A DNA stretch of 64,000 nt. Origin: Blepharisma japonicum (lineage: Eukaryota > Ciliophora > Heterotrichea > Heterotrichida > Blepharismidae). Below are positions 44,763-55,903 of the stretch, piece by piece. Location: the NCBI GenBank assembly GCA_949751835.1, contig CATKHK010000004.1, forward strand, positions 434,001-498,000, in the 5' to 3' direction. The notes beneath the pieces are model-generated. The model worked only from the letters and a program-made list of their open reading frames with translations. It made no database searches and was not told the origin of the DNA. Numbering within the stretch: the first letter of the stretch is position 1; every line of letters begins with the position of its first letter. The translations under genes were made by a program, and so were the position numbers.

Positions 44763-45617
44763 TTAAGCTGACCATAAATCTGAAATCCCTTCATTTTTCA
44801 TAGCATTATTATAAACAGCATTTTTTCTTAATTCCTCAGCCATAGTAGAAGACACTTTAAAAGTATTTGTACTTAAGATCTTCGGCTCTTCATCTTCAAT
44901 TGGTTTATCGCTTGAAACTACATAAACCAATATTTCTCCGTTATTGGAGCGAAGATAAATTTGATATTTTTCCTTTTCCTCTGGAGAAAACTCCTCTGGG
45001 TCAGGTACCTCTAATGAAGTCCCTGAAGGCGCTCTGATTGCTAGTAAGGTTTCATTTGGGTACTCAGTTAAGTTAGGAAGACTCTTGATATCGTCATATG
45101 TGACATATGCAAACTCTGCATAACTTGGATCCTTTGTAAGCTGATTTAGCGACTCTTGAATTTGATTGGTCCAATAGTCCAGCCGATCTTCTTCTTTATT
45201 TAGCATCTCTAGTTCTTGATTTAAAGTATTCATTTCTTCAAATTGCATATTTTCTTGTCCGCCACATCCTCCGATCCATTGAATTTTATTTTTGTGCTTT
45301 TTTTGGATCAGTCCGATCCCTTCGAGGACATTGGTGATATCATAAATTCTGCGTTTTTGGACATTTAGCACTTGAACGGCCTCGTTCAAGTCGATGCATT
45401 GGTTTTCTGCTTTTTGGATCAGTGAAACGAATTTTTTTGTTAATACACCGAGTGAGTTATCATTTCTGCCGATACTGTAGTTTTCTTCTGATTTTACAGC
45501 AGAGCCTTGGCGACTTTTTCTCTGCTTTTCAGAAGGTGGCGTTTCGAAGCCCTCATATTCGTCTTCACTTATAAAATCATCTTCTTTTGGCTTCTTTCGG
45601 ATCCTTTGCTGACTCAT
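44763..45617 (-). CDS. E2F: E2F-family transcription factor
   Basis: 284 aa, one frame, ATG 45617. A basic/acidic N-terminus is followed by a winged-helix DNA-binding domain (~55-120) containing LGVLTKKFVSLIQKAEN, DLNEAVQVLNVQKRRIYDIT and NVLEGIGLIQKK; RRIYDITNVLEGIGLI is diagnostic of E2F proteins. A Leu-rich coil (MNTLNQELEMLNKEEDRL) for DP dimerisation and a marked-box-like region (LLAIRAPSGTSLEVPDPEE) come after. It should act with a DP partner in G1/S control. The start is only 26 bp from the start of the divergent gene at 45644. Confidence 0.95.
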   Translation of the reverse strand: MSQQRIRKKPKEDDFISEDEYEGFETPPSEKQRKSRQGSAVKSEENYSIGRNDNSLGVLTKKFVSLIQKAENQCIDLNEAVQVLNVQKRRIYDITNVLEGIGLIQKKHKNKIQWIGGCGGQENMQFEEMNTLNQELEMLNKEEDRLDYWTNQIQESLNQLTKDPSYAEFAYVTYDDIKSLPNLTEYPNETLLAIRAPSGTSLEVPDPEEFSPEEKEKYQIYLRSNNGEILVYVVSSDKPIEDEEPKILSTNTFKVSSTMAEELRKNAVYNNAMKNEGISDLWSA

Positions 45618-45643
45618 TTAAATATTATATGAATTTTTAGTAA
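45618..45643. promoter_or_regulatory. 26-bp divergent spacer between E2F and a plus-strand gene
   Basis: The two ATGs point away from each other with 26 bp of almost pure A/T between them (TTTAAATATTATATGAATTT in its first part). Both 5' untranslated regions and promoters must fit here or overlap the opposite coding sequence. Confidence 0.55.
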
Positions 45644-46117
45644 ATGGAAAACAGGAACTTTGAAGGGTTTGTCTTCACGTTTTATTCAAAAACAAGTCAG
45701 CTGAATAACTCAAAAATTAAAGAGCCTCCATCTAATCCATCTCATGCAGTGAAATCTGATGCAAACTATATATTGAAACCTTTGAAAATCATTAGAGAAA
45801 ATTTGAAAAAAATTAGAAAGGCTCCTCCTTTAGCCAAAAGAGAAGCTCTGGCGATGGATGAAAGCTACCAAATTAATACCACAGAAAGGCATATAAGGGA
45901 AAGCACTCCTCCAGGCATGATGAGATCAAAAAGCTCTTTTTGCAATCTGAGAGAGGCAGCTGAGAATTCAGATATATATATTTTCAACAGAGTAAAAAAA
46001 TACGACAAAAGAGAAAATGTTTGTAAACTCCCACCGATTATACATCATTATAAGAAAAAGCATTTCGTCTATCCTTCTATTGTGGGTAGAGGATTTAAAG
46101 CCAATTTGATTGCATAG
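45644..46117 (+). CDS. Small basic protein of unknown function
   Basis: 157 aa, ATG 45644 to TAG at 46115-46117. Lys-rich, with KIIRENLKKIRKAPPLAKRE in the middle and KSSFCNLREAAENSD later, no membrane segment. No family recognised. It is probably expressed from the same tiny spacer as the E2F gene. An alternative start at the internal MDESYQINTT (around 45855) would leave a larger spacer, but the upstream part reads as protein (SNPSHAVKSDANYIL), so I keep the long form. Confidence 0.62.
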   Translation: MENRNFEGFVFTFYSKTSQLNNSKIKEPPSNPSHAVKSDANYILKPLKIIRENLKKIRKAPPLAKREALAMDESYQINTTERHIRESTPPGMMRSKSSFCNLREAAENSDIYIFNRVKKYDKRENVCKLPPIIHHYKKKHFVYPSIVGRGFKANLIA

Positions 46118-46398
46118 CATCGCTATTTAAAGTGTAATAATACAGCATCTCTTTTGTTTAAAACTCTAATAATCACACTTTATTGCATAATCTGTTACAT
46201 TTTCTTATTTTCTTGAGCCTTGCGTTAATTTTAATAGAAAATAAGCCTCCATTCATTTTCTTCAATTGATTAGATATTCGAAACTTAATAAAGTTATGAG
46301 CCATTAATTCTGTATAGTTCATATATGAATGATATAAAGAGCTATATATATTTATCACTTAATCCATTACTTTTTTTTAAATTTAATATTAATATAAA

Positions 46399-49065
46399 AT
46401 GAAGGGTAAAAATGAGACTCACAGCCATATGGCGTCTTATGAAGAAGAAAAGAAGTCATTAATTAGAAGGGAAGCTCAAAGAAACCCAATCAAGAAAAAA
46501 GCTCCTGTCATAGATGCTCGTCTAACAAGTCGAGTTTCCATTGACGCTCCAAATGCATTAGTGGTCGATAAGCCAAAAACTGCCAGAGATCTTGAAATAA
46601 TCACAAACGCTTTAAACAGACATTTCATTTTCACAAGCCTTACTGATGAAAACAGAGCTGTCCTCATCGATCACATGAAGCATTTTACTTTAGGTCCAAA
46701 TGAGATAGTTTTCGAACAAGATCAGCCTGGTATCAATTTCTTCATTGTTGCTTCAGGAAAATTAGACGTCTATGTGAACGGCAAAAAAGTTAACTCATTA
46801 GGAGCAAATGACAGTTTTGGAGAGCTAGCTTTACTCCACGACTCACCAAGATCTGCAACAATCAAAACCGCTGAACGTATTACGATGTGGGGACTTGACA
46901 GAAGGACGTTCAGAAATGCAGTTGAAAGTGTTAATGCTCAAAACTACCAAGAAAACAAACAGTTCGTCGAAAGTGTGCCTTTATTTCATATTCTGACGAC
47001 ATCACAAAAAGACTCACTCGTCAGCTCTCTCTCAACGTTAAGGTTTAGAGCTGGGGAAAGGATTGTTAATGAAGGAGACCCTGGAGATCTATTCTTTCTA
47101 ATAAAAGAAGGACTAGTTTCATGTCTATACGAAGGCAGAGAAATTCGGCAAATGACAAGAGGTGATTATTTTGGAGAGCAAGCTCTTCTTTATAATTGTG
47201 TAAGAACTGCAAGCATAGTTGCAGCAGAAGATACAAAATGTGTTGCTATAGGAAGAGAAAAACTTACGAAAGCATTAGGAAACCATCTTCAGCAGATTAT
47301 ATATCAAAATACCAAACGAATTGCTATTGATAAAAGTCAAATACTTAGTAATCTAACTGGAGAGCAACAAATAAAGCTTCTCAATTCGCTAAGGGTCAGG
47401 TCATTTAGAGATAACGAACTTGTAATCCCAAGAAATGTCAACAAAGGAGCACAATTATGGATTGTACTTAATGGTCAGTTGAAATATAAAACTGGCAGAA
47501 TTGCAGCAGAAGTTTTCCAGACTTTAGGAGATATTGAAATAACCCAGCCTGATAATGGAGCAATCTACAGTGAAGATATAATTTCTGAAGGAAATTCTGA
47601 TGTGGCAGAAATTACAAGGCAAGAATTTGAGGAATGTATTGGTGGGCAATATAATGAAATCGCTACTGATAATGAAGCCATAACAGTTTTAAAAAGAGTT
47701 CAAGTATTAAGAGGCCTCTCATCAGAACGATTTATCGCTTTACACAGGGCTTTACGAGTTGTCGACTATGAAGATGGAGCAGTTATAGTTCGCCAAAACG
47801 ACCCTGGAGACTCATTTTTTATTATTAAATCTGGCAAAGTAGATGTCTTGAAAGATGGAATAGGTGTCAGAACAATAACAAAGCATGATTATTTTGGTGA
47901 AAGAAGTGTGCTTTTTGGAGACTGCAGAACTGCTACTGTGATTGCTAAAGGAAGTGTTTCTTGCTGGATACTGCATCAGCAAGACTTTTTGCAAGCAATT
48001 GATGAAAATATTCGTGTACAGCTGATTAAAAGAATTGAATTGCAAGACGACAACATCACACTAAATGATCTTGCAATTGTAAAAGTCCTTGGGAAAGGAA
48101 TGTTCGGAAATGTCTTTCTAGTTGTCCATAAGCAGCAAAACCGTCTATATGCACTTAAAACAGTAGATCGAAGAAAAATTGACCGCTATGAAATCCAAGA
48201 AAATTTAATATTAGAACGTGCTATTTTGAATCAGCTTGATCACTCTTTAATTGTCAAACTTGTAAGAAGCTTTAAGGATGCTAAAAGAATTTACTTTTTA
48301 ATGGAATTTGTGAGAGGAATGGATCTTTTTGACGTACTTCGTCAAATGAATGAAGTGTCTGACCAAGAATCTAAATTTTTCATAGGCTGTTTAATAATCA
48401 TTCTTGAGCACTTGCATGAGCGTGATATTATTTATAGAGACCTTAAGCCAGAAAATGTAATGATCGATGATGAAGGATATCCCAAACTAATCGACTTTGG
48501 AATTTCAAAAATTGTCCATGGGAGAACATATACACTTGTAGGCACGCCTCATTATATGGCTCCAGAAATTATTATTGGAAAAGGGTATGGACATTCAGCT
48601 GATTTTTGGAGTGTAGGTATTATCCTTTATGAGTTTCTCTGTGGAGGGGTTCCATTTGGAGAAGATCTTGATGATCCATACGCCATTTATGAAAAGGTGC
48701 TTGAAAGAAAATTGGCCTATCCTTCGTTTGTCAGCAGAAATATGCCAGCCAAGCCTATAATAGAACAGCTATTAAGCAAACAGCCTGCAATGAGAAATGG
48801 AGGAAGCATAGATAATTTGAAAAACCATCCTTGGTTTCAAGGCTTCAATTGGGTAAGAATAATTTAGGAACATCTACTAACAAGAGAAATCCGTCCACCA
48901 TATATTCCAAGAGTAAATGACCTTTCCAGAGATATCCAAAGCGCACTTAAACAAAATAGGCCACTAGATGATATAATAACTAGAGAAGAAAACGCAGAAG
49001 AAATCCCGCCAGGGAAGAGCAGACGTCCAAGGCATTGTCCAGAAAATTGGGATCAGGACTTTTAA
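46399..49065 (+). CDS. PKG: cGMP-dependent protein kinase (alveolate PKG, four cNBD)
   Basis: 883 aa after removing a 15-nt intron (48853-48867). Four tandem cyclic-nucleotide-binding domains: A with FGELALLHDSPRSATI, B with FGEQALLYNCVRTASI, a third that lacks a phosphate-binding cassette (QPDNGAIYSEDI), and D with FGERSVLFGDCRTATV. The catalytic domain (~550-815) has GKGMFGNVFLV, YALKTVD (Lys), YRDLKPENVMI, IDFGISK and GTPHYMAPE, followed by an AGC tail that ends PENWDQDF. Four cNBDs with a degenerate third are the layout of apicomplexan PKG. cGMP binding should release the kinase; it pairs functionally with the phosphodiesterases of this window. ATG 46399 is the first in frame. Confidence 0.96.
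48853..48867 (+). other. 15-nt intron in PKG gene
   Basis: gtaagaataatttag, phase 0, ends in an in-frame TAG. Removal continues FQGFNW into EHLLTREIRPPYIPRV, the AGC C-tail; retention would truncate the kinase tail. Confidence 0.95.
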
Positions 49066-49126
49066 GATAAAAAATTCGTCTACATTTTGTTTCTTTTTTT
49101 AGAACTTCTTCTTTTTATATTTAATA

Positions 49127-51220
49127 ATGGATAAACTGAAATGGGCCAGCTTAGGACTCGCTATATTGATTTTGCTTACAATTATATTTAGTGTGTTTTT
49201 GGCTATATTTTATGTCTTTTATTTGCTTTCTTATGCTTTGACGACTCCTGGATCGATTCTGATGTTTTTTGTATCAGTTTATTTGTTTTTACATTTAATT
49301 ATCAGAGTTTTGGTTTTCCCTGGATCATTTAAACTTTGGAAGCGGTCTGTAGAAAACTCCTTGTGTAGAGAAGCAGCTGGACACATGCTAAGACGAGTAC
49401 AAGATTTGCATTCTGCACTTGATTTATTTGCCTCTAATAATTCAATGTCTTTTATTCAAAATATTGCGATGGAATCTACCTCTCAATGCAAACGCTTAAC
49501 TGAGACATTTATCGAAATCTACAAGAAGAAAGAAGCTGAAGGAGAGCTAACCCCGTATCAATCTTCTATGATGAATGAGCTTGAATCTTTCAAAAAAGCG
49601 CTTTCTGATGCAGTAATAGTTTCAGGATCTCGAGTGATTTTAAACTTATGAGACTGAATGGACTACGAAAATGACTTGAGAAACGTCATTTTTGAAGATT
49701 CTCCAGCAAATCAAAAATATATCAGAGCGCTCGAAAATTGTGTAAGCGTAGAAAACAGGCTGCTGGATTCTTGCAAAGAACTTCCATGCTGCTCAGGTAT
49801 GAGTAGATGGTTCAGGGATACAACTTTTGGAACAGCAGAAATCCTTAGGTCAGAACTAGAGTTGAATTTTTACTCAGAGCAAATATGGTTAAGGGCTAGT
49901 GATGGGGTGCAAATAGATTGCTTATGACTTATGAAAAATAATCAACCTGGAGATGAACCAACAATAATATATTGCAACCCTAATGGTGGAATGTATGAGT
50001 TTTCTCTATATCAAACTGATTGGATTGAGTTCTATCTCAACCAAGGAATTAACTTGTTTTTATGAAATTATCGAGGATATGGCAGAACTAAAGGAACTCC
50101 CAGTCCATCAAATTCAAAAAGAGATGGAGAAATAATTGTGGACTATTTGAGGAGAATAAGAAAAGTTATTAGACTAGGAGTTCATGGTGAGAGCTTAGGA
50201 GGGATGATTGCGACACATATAGCAAGCCATTGCAAAGTTGATTTTTTATTTGCTGACAGGACATTTTCAGCTTTGAAAAATGTAGCGAAATACAGCTATG
50301 GAAAATTTTTAAGCCAGCTATTCCAAGTTTCTACATGCTGGAAGGATGATTCTGCTACTGACTTTTTGGAATCAGACTGTTATAAGGTTTTGTCAGCAGA
50401 TCCTCAAGACAATGTTATAATAGAGTTGGCATCATTAAAATGTGGAGTCGCAAAAAGAATCATTGAAATTGATCAATATGATGGAAAATCGCTAAACCTG
50501 GAAAAGAACACTTATATTCTTTTGCCAGAAGAGCTGGAAACAATGGGGAATAATATTACAAGACTTATGTATTTAATTGAAGAGTCTACTAAAAAAGACA
50601 AAGACTCAAATTCAGGGGCCTCAATTGATTTAACTTCAAACAGTATTTATCATTTGGTTGGAAAAGATGCAGAGCATGATGATGAGCTGATTTGTTCAAT
50701 TTTATATAAAGTTCTATTCGCAATTGATTTGATAGACGCAGGTGGAAAACCTCTTAGTTCAATCAGTGTAGATATTAATAAAAAGACCTCGCTTAACATG
50801 TGACTAATTGTTTTGGATGTTTGGGGAAGTTTTCTTCCTTTGTCTAATGAGAGCTTGGGAGGAACAAGAGAAAAATCAATACAAAAACTAAGCAACAGTA
50901 TCAGTGAGATCCAAAATATATTAAATGAGTATGGACATTTATCCAATCCAAAAGTTATCGAGATTTGTGACTTGATAAGATCCCTTGACCAACTTATGCA
51001 AAAAATCAAGAATCATCTAGAAAGTAATGGAAATAGAGGAAAAGAGTCCATTCAATCTCCTACAGTAAGTGAAGCAAGCACGCTGACTACAAGAAGTTTG
51101 GTAGATAGCCTTCGAGCAGGCTTTTTAATCACGCTAGAATGTGGACACAGTGGACATATGAATACTTTAGAAAGAGCAGTACTGTTAACTCATCTAACCA
51201 AAGCTGGATTTTTAGGATAA
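49127..51220 (+). CDS. Membrane-anchored alpha/beta hydrolase
   Basis: 697 aa, ATG 49127 to TAA. At least five TGA codons are Trp (for example 49649, 49925, 50063, 50801). Two or three hydrophobic helices at the N-terminus (~8-65) anchor it; the region up to ~260 is helical. The hydrolase core starts with IIYCNPNGGMYEFSL (oxyanion strand), continues with NYRGYGRTKGTPSP and the nucleophile elbow GVHGESLGGMIATH (Ser in GxSxG), and a late CGHSGHMNTLE supplies the probable catalytic His. The large insertion between elbow and His is unusual. Related ABHD proteins act on lipids or acyl-thioesters; substrate unknown. Confidence 0.8.
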
Positions 51221-51302
51221 TATATATTTTATAAGAGCGTTTTAACAGTCATAATATTTTAGTCATCTTACAAAATAGACCTTATTAAATTTTTATATAT
51301 GC

Positions 51303-52061
51303 TTACACCCTTGATTTGCCTCCACTTACACTTGTGGTTTCCTCACTCTGAGAGTCTTGATCTTGGTCTTTTAGCATTTTATCAAGTTTGCATCTCAATT
51401 GATCTCCAATAGAACCCCTATTTAGCAAATTTTCAAGCATTTCTCTAGATTCCTCTGCATAGCTATTTTCAGGTGCCCTGAACGGGACTTTAGGCAACTG
51501 CTTGGCTTTTTCAAGATTTGAAATATTAAATATCACACAAGGCTTAGAGGTCTTTTTATCTCCTCCAACTTCTTGATAAATCTCTATTGAGTCTTCGATA
51601 TCAAAAATTCTGTCATGATTTCCATCAATGTCGTAGACATCAGTGAAAAATTGGTTGGCATATAATTTAGGAGCTTTGAATACAGGCTCTCCCTGCAGTT
51701 CTGTAAGCTTGCTAACAGGCTTATTCGCTGGTTTAGAAGGCTTAACGATTTTGTTGGTTTTTATTGGAGCTTTTGGTTTTACTGTAGAGGTTAGCTTGGA
51801 TTTTTTGGGAACTTGTGGAGTGTTTTTTGTTTCTTGAGGACTGTTTTGCCGAGTCAATAATTTGTTAGAAGCCTTTAAGCTCTTGAGATCTCGACGATCT
51901 AGATAAGGATTAATGAAGTCTGATTGAGTACGACGATGAAGGGGCTTTATCAGTTTTGTTAGAGTTTTTGGGCTTAGGAGTTTACTTGTGGGAGATGGGA
52001 TTATTGAAAATAAAGGGGAATTCAATGTTGGATTCTTTAATTTTTTGTTAGTCTCTGCCAT
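51303..52061 (-). CDS. Lys/Pro/Ser-rich disordered protein, unknown
   Basis: 252 aa, one frame, ATG 52061. The N-terminal half is basic and proline-rich (KPLHRRTQSDFINPYLDRRD, VKPKAPIKTNKIVKPSKP), the second half more acidic with short hydrophobic islands (YANQFFTDVYDIDGNHDRIF and EKAKQLPKVPFRAP). The C-terminus is Gln/Asp/Ser-rich. No family recognised; the basic/acidic split is common in microtubule-associated ciliate proteins but gives no assignment. Confidence 0.66.
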   Translation of the reverse strand: MAETNKKLKNPTLNSPLFSIIPSPTSKLLSPKTLTKLIKPLHRRTQSDFINPYLDRRDLKSLKASNKLLTRQNSPQETKNTPQVPKKSKLTSTVKPKAPIKTNKIVKPSKPANKPVSKLTELQGEPVFKAPKLYANQFFTDVYDIDGNHDRIFDIEDSIEIYQEVGGDKKTSKPCVIFNISNLEKAKQLPKVPFRAPENSYAEESREMLENLLNRGSIGDQLRCKLDKMLKDQDQDSQSEETTSVSGGKSRV

Positions 52062-52495
52062 TGTCTTTAAATTCTTTATAATTACCTATTAATATCTTTT
52101 GGAGCTATCTAATAAAGATATCGATTTTGCTGAACTATTTACTAGATTTTTGTAACTGATAATAAATGTATTAAACATATATAAATTATTTATTAAGCTC
52201 TATTAGCTCAGTGAGGTAACTTTTTAAGAAAGAAAAATCCACATTTATGAATAATGATTAAAAGAATAGTTTTTTTATAAAGCATAACTTTTTCGAATAT
52301 AATAATTTTATAAAAATAAAAAGAATTTAAGAATTATTTTAACTACATTAGAAACATAATAATGAATAATTGACACATAGAAAAAATTTTGCCATTTCAA
52401 AAACCTTTGAGGTTCTCTTATTTTAAAGTAGAAACTGATGAGAATAACTTGATAAACTAATTTTATTATTTCTAGTTAAATAGGAGGATCTAAGA
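52062..52495. other. AT-rich spacer, nothing recognised
   Basis: 434 bp upstream of the 52061 gene and downstream of POC5, both minus. Closed in all frames; no RNA gene seen. Confidence 0.6.
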
Positions 52496-53230
52496 TTATT
52501 TGGGTATTGCTGATTTATCTTGAGTGAATATCAAATTTCTGCTGGTTTGAGATAAAGCTTTGTTGTGCTCAACAGATACTTGTCTGATTGTCATGTTTTC
52601 AAGATGCAATGCAGACATGCTTCTTAGTAAGGCTTGATCGCACTGATACTGAAGATGATTTTTGGCAAGATTTTCATTTCTTAGGTCTTCAGATATTTCA
52701 GATACCATCTTTCTCAAAATTTCAAGTTCTTGGTTTCTATTTTGGATTGCTTTTTCAACAGCTTCCCTGATTTTTCTTTCAGTTGTTTGGTCTGTATCTT
52801 TCCTCTGATTTATTTGCAGCTCATTTTTCCAGCCTCTGCAAGATCTTTTAAGAAGTCCACGCTTATAAAAGGTCTCTAAATACTCATTCATCTTTTTCTT
52901 CTTTAAACTGTTAACTAAAAAATCTTTCCAAGCATCCATCACATTTTTCTTCACTCTTTTTCCATTTACATTCTCACACACAAGATAAGCACGAAATTTG
53001 GATTTTAATTTTTCGCTTTTATAATGTTCAATCGTCGCTTTGAGTTGGTTGATTTCGGATCTTTGAGATTCAATTTTTTCTTGAAGGGCTCTTTTTTCGG
53101 TTGAGAAAATGCCTTGATTGACTTCTTTGTGCTTTTCAAAAAATTGATTCATTTCATCGTAAGCTGCCTGCTGGAATTCTGAAAACTTGCTATTAATGGC
53201 AGAGTTTAGAGCTTGAGTATTCGCTTCCAT
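52496..53230 (-). CDS. POC5: Centriolar protein POC5-like
   Basis: 244 aa, one frame, ATG 53230. Coiled coil through ~80 residues, then Sfi1/POC5-type centrin-binding units (VKKNVMDAWKDFL and FYKRGLLKRSCRGWKNEL, with the Leu-Leu...Trp-Lys spacing), a second coiled coil, and near the C-terminus CDQALLRSMSALHLENMTIR, which matches the conserved KAFMRGVCALNLEAM segment of animal POC5. POC5 is a centrin-binding protein of the inner scaffold of centrioles and basal bodies. Shorter than the human protein, as expected for a protist core version. Its start is 24 bp from the stop of the tyrosine phosphatase gene. Confidence 0.75.
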   Translation of the reverse strand: MEANTQALNSAINSKFSEFQQAAYDEMNQFFEKHKEVNQGIFSTEKRALQEKIESQRSEINQLKATIEHYKSEKLKSKFRAYLVCENVNGKRVKKNVMDAWKDFLVNSLKKKKMNEYLETFYKRGLLKRSCRGWKNELQINQRKDTDQTTERKIREAVEKAIQNRNQELEILRKMVSEISEDLRNENLAKNHLQYQCDQALLRSMSALHLENMTIRQVSVEHNKALSQTSRNLIFTQDKSAIPK

Positions 53231-53254
53231 TTTAAAACTATTTATCTAATGAAA

Positions 53255-54275
53255 TTATGATAGCCATCTCTGAACAAATCTATAAAGCCAGCCGTACTGA
53301 AGACTAGTTTGCACCATCAATATTCGTTGCTCCCTTAATCGTCGAACAACAGAGAAAACAGAAACCCCAAGGTCCACATTTTGCCTTTTCTGGCTCTCTA
53401 TAATTTTTTTCAAGCAATCCAAAGCAATAAAAGTTCCTGTTCTTCCTACTCCAGCACTGCAGTGGACAACAATTGGCCCAGTCCTTACAGGTTTTTCGAT
53501 ATCTAATTGTTTTAATAGTTCATTGAATGAATTTATGTCACCTGGAATTCCTCTATCAGGCCAATCAGTAAACAAATAATGTCTGACTGCTCTTATTTCG
53601 CCTTCGCTATTTTGAATCCTTAAATCAGAAACAATGTATCCTGGATATTTTGTTCTTGCAATGCAATTTATAGTAATGTTATCAGCTTGTAGCGTATCTC
53701 CTTGCATCGGCCAATATATTTCACATCTTCCCTGTATTAAAATTACACTTTGGCATTCATCTACATTAACAAGCATAAAAATGCTTGAAGAATTTTCTTG
53801 CCAGATCATTTTTCAAAAATCATTAATTGTGTTTGGTAAAGGACCTTGAGTGGCGATGAATAATTTATCGTCAACTGGTGATTCGGTTCCCTTAATATAG
53901 GTTACATAGATATAATTTGCATTTATAAATCCGCTACCTGAGAGCAATGGAACTTGAGTTTGCCTGTCTATGTGAAACTTACATGTGAGGATGTCTGAAT
54001 ATCTATTTAACTGTGAATTTTGATTAATAAACGATTCTTCGTAAAATGGATGACCCATAAATTCATCAAGAATCTAAAATATAGCTTACTCTGAATTGCT
54101 GCTGTAAATCTCTTTGGGATGGTATTGAAAAATTGGATAATTTATATCCTCGCTCATATGCTAAAAGCTCTTGAGATCTAGAAATTAGTCGAAAAGAGTA
54201 GTCAGGGATATGGGATAAGCTTCCTGAAATCAAAACACTTCCTGATGGCAGAGATAGAGTGATGGGCATTTCCAT
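53255..54275 (-). CDS. Classical protein tyrosine phosphatase
   Basis: 334 aa after removal of a 16-nt intron (54074-54089). Visible motifs: NRYSDILTCK (pTyr-loop region), SGFINANYI, FIATQGPLPNTINDFW (Trp from TGA 53813-53815), TDWPDRGIP (WPD loop with the general-acid Asp) and HCSAGVGRTGTFIALD (P-loop with nucleophilic Cys and Arg), followed by RILMVQTSLQYGWLYRFV (Q-loop). Complete and probably active. An N-terminal ~75-residue extension precedes the catalytic domain. Start ATG 54275 (a second ATG follows two codons later). Confidence 0.94.
54074..54089 (-). other. 16-nt intron in PTP gene
   Basis: gtaagctatattttag after AGA. Removal joins QQQFR to ILDEFMGHPFYEESF; retention changes the frame. 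Confidence 0.93.
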
Positions 54276-54611
54276 ATTACGCTGATTTTTTATCTGTTGC
54301 CTAAAATTTAAATTTTAAGTTATGCTCTTTTTATCCTCTTTTAAGAGATGTATAAGCATAAATTTTGACAAAATAAGCATATCAATTAGAATGGCTTTGA
54401 AAAATCATTAAGTAGTTTTAAAGTAATAGATTAGATAAAATATTATTTATTCGCATAGATCTAATATAAATTTGATGTCATTATCATTAGATAAGTTTAA
54501 TTTAATTATAAATTAGATCTTGAATTTTCATTTAATTTAAAAATAATTCTAATTCAAGAAGACTAAAATTGAGAGATATAAATTAACCACTTAAATTATT
54601 ATATCTTTTCT
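54276..54611. other. AT-rich spacer, nothing recognised
   Basis: 336 bp between the PTP start and the end of the Mei2-like gene, both minus. No gene or RNA recognised. Confidence 0.6.
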
Positions 54612-55712
54612 TTAAGAAAGAATTAGAGGTTTCATACTTGTATCGTTTTGTACCATTATGCTTGAACTTTGGAAGTGTTTTTCCAAAGCAGCCCTACCTT
54701 GTATTCTTGCGTAGCTCAAAGCACAAATTTTATTACTGTTAAACCTTTCCCAAGTTTTCCCATCAAATTCTTGATAGAACGCAGGAATAAATCTATGATC
54801 AACAAAATTGATAAATGAATAGCCGACGTTGCATTTGTTTTTAAAATCGATTGGAAGATATAAAAAATCATAACTCCCAGCATGACGTAAGTCAATCGAT
54901 TGGATAAGCATTGCTTGAGTGTACTTATTTGGAATATTTTTTATCATAATTGTTGTCCGACGATCAATATTTGAGAGAACCAATTCAAGCGAAATCACAT
55001 AATTTCCTTTATCTTCACCTTCAATTTTTTTTTTGGGGACAACAGAATGTCTTTTAGGGATTATTTGAGGACCTATAGAATTCATGTTTGCATTAAGATC
55101 AATTAATGTTAATGGCTCCTTTTCAATAGGATTAGCGTCACAAGGGTCTGGATGGCCTTTTTCTTCAAATTTTAGATCAAATGCTAATATCTTTTGATAT
55201 TCAATTTTCACATCTTCATGAAGCAATGAGCATTGAACAAGCCAAACTCTTCTCCTATCATAATATTTGACAATTCAATACGAATCGATGCGCATTATTT
55301 GCATTGATCCTTGCCCAATAGCTTTGAATATTAGGTTTGAGTTTTTATCTAATGGGTCACTTAACACAACAAAATCAATATACTCAACTTCCAAAGGGTC
55401 TGGAAGATATTTCACGAAATAGATTTGGGATAGGGATACAAATGCATGGCGAGCATCTCTTATGTCGTAATAAGATACTATCACTTCTGAAAAGGCCAAA
55501 TGATGGGTATCAAAGACATGGAGATCTCCAAATTTTTCGAATATTCTTTGAATATCAGAAAGGACAATCCATGGATCGATTCCTGAAACAAATATGTTTC
55601 TAGTCGATTCTTGGCTTATCTGGGGTTCATCTTGTGCTAACGCTTGAAAAGCTGGCAGTCGCTTTTTGAGGTTGCTGGTAGGGAGGGATTCATAATTTCT
55701 TTTCGATACCAT
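54612..55712 (-). CDS. Mei2-type RNA-binding protein
   Basis: 366 aa, one TGA (55275-55277) as Trp, ATG 55712. The C-terminal RRM is of the Mei2 kind: RRTTIMIKNIPNKYTQAMLI, then GSYDFLYLPIDFKNKCNVGY and SFINFVDHRFIPAFYQEFDG. An N-terminal region (~38-120) looks like a second, more degenerate RRM (NIFVSGIDPWIVLSDIQRIF). Mei2-like proteins bind non-coding or messenger RNA and control meiosis or development in yeast and plants; in ciliates a role in conjugation or RNA turnover is plausible but inferred. The spacer to the Era gene stop is 191 bp. Confidence 0.9.
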
Positions 55713-55903
55713 TTTTAAATTTGATTTTAAAGGGGATTTAACTTCATTTAAATTGATTTTGAAGAAAGAGCACGCTATTTGCCAAATCTTAATAATAAAT
55801 ATTATATTTCAAAAAAATATTTTAATTTCATTCAAATTCTTTTATCTCATTATTTGATAAATTTAATTATAAAAACCTTAAATTAGCCATCTTTTATTGT
55901 TTT

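Noticed and set aside
46173-46358. Minus-strand 61-residue frame upstream of PKG
   Set aside because: Composition is that of AT-rich spacer, and it occupies the PKG upstream region; no family features.
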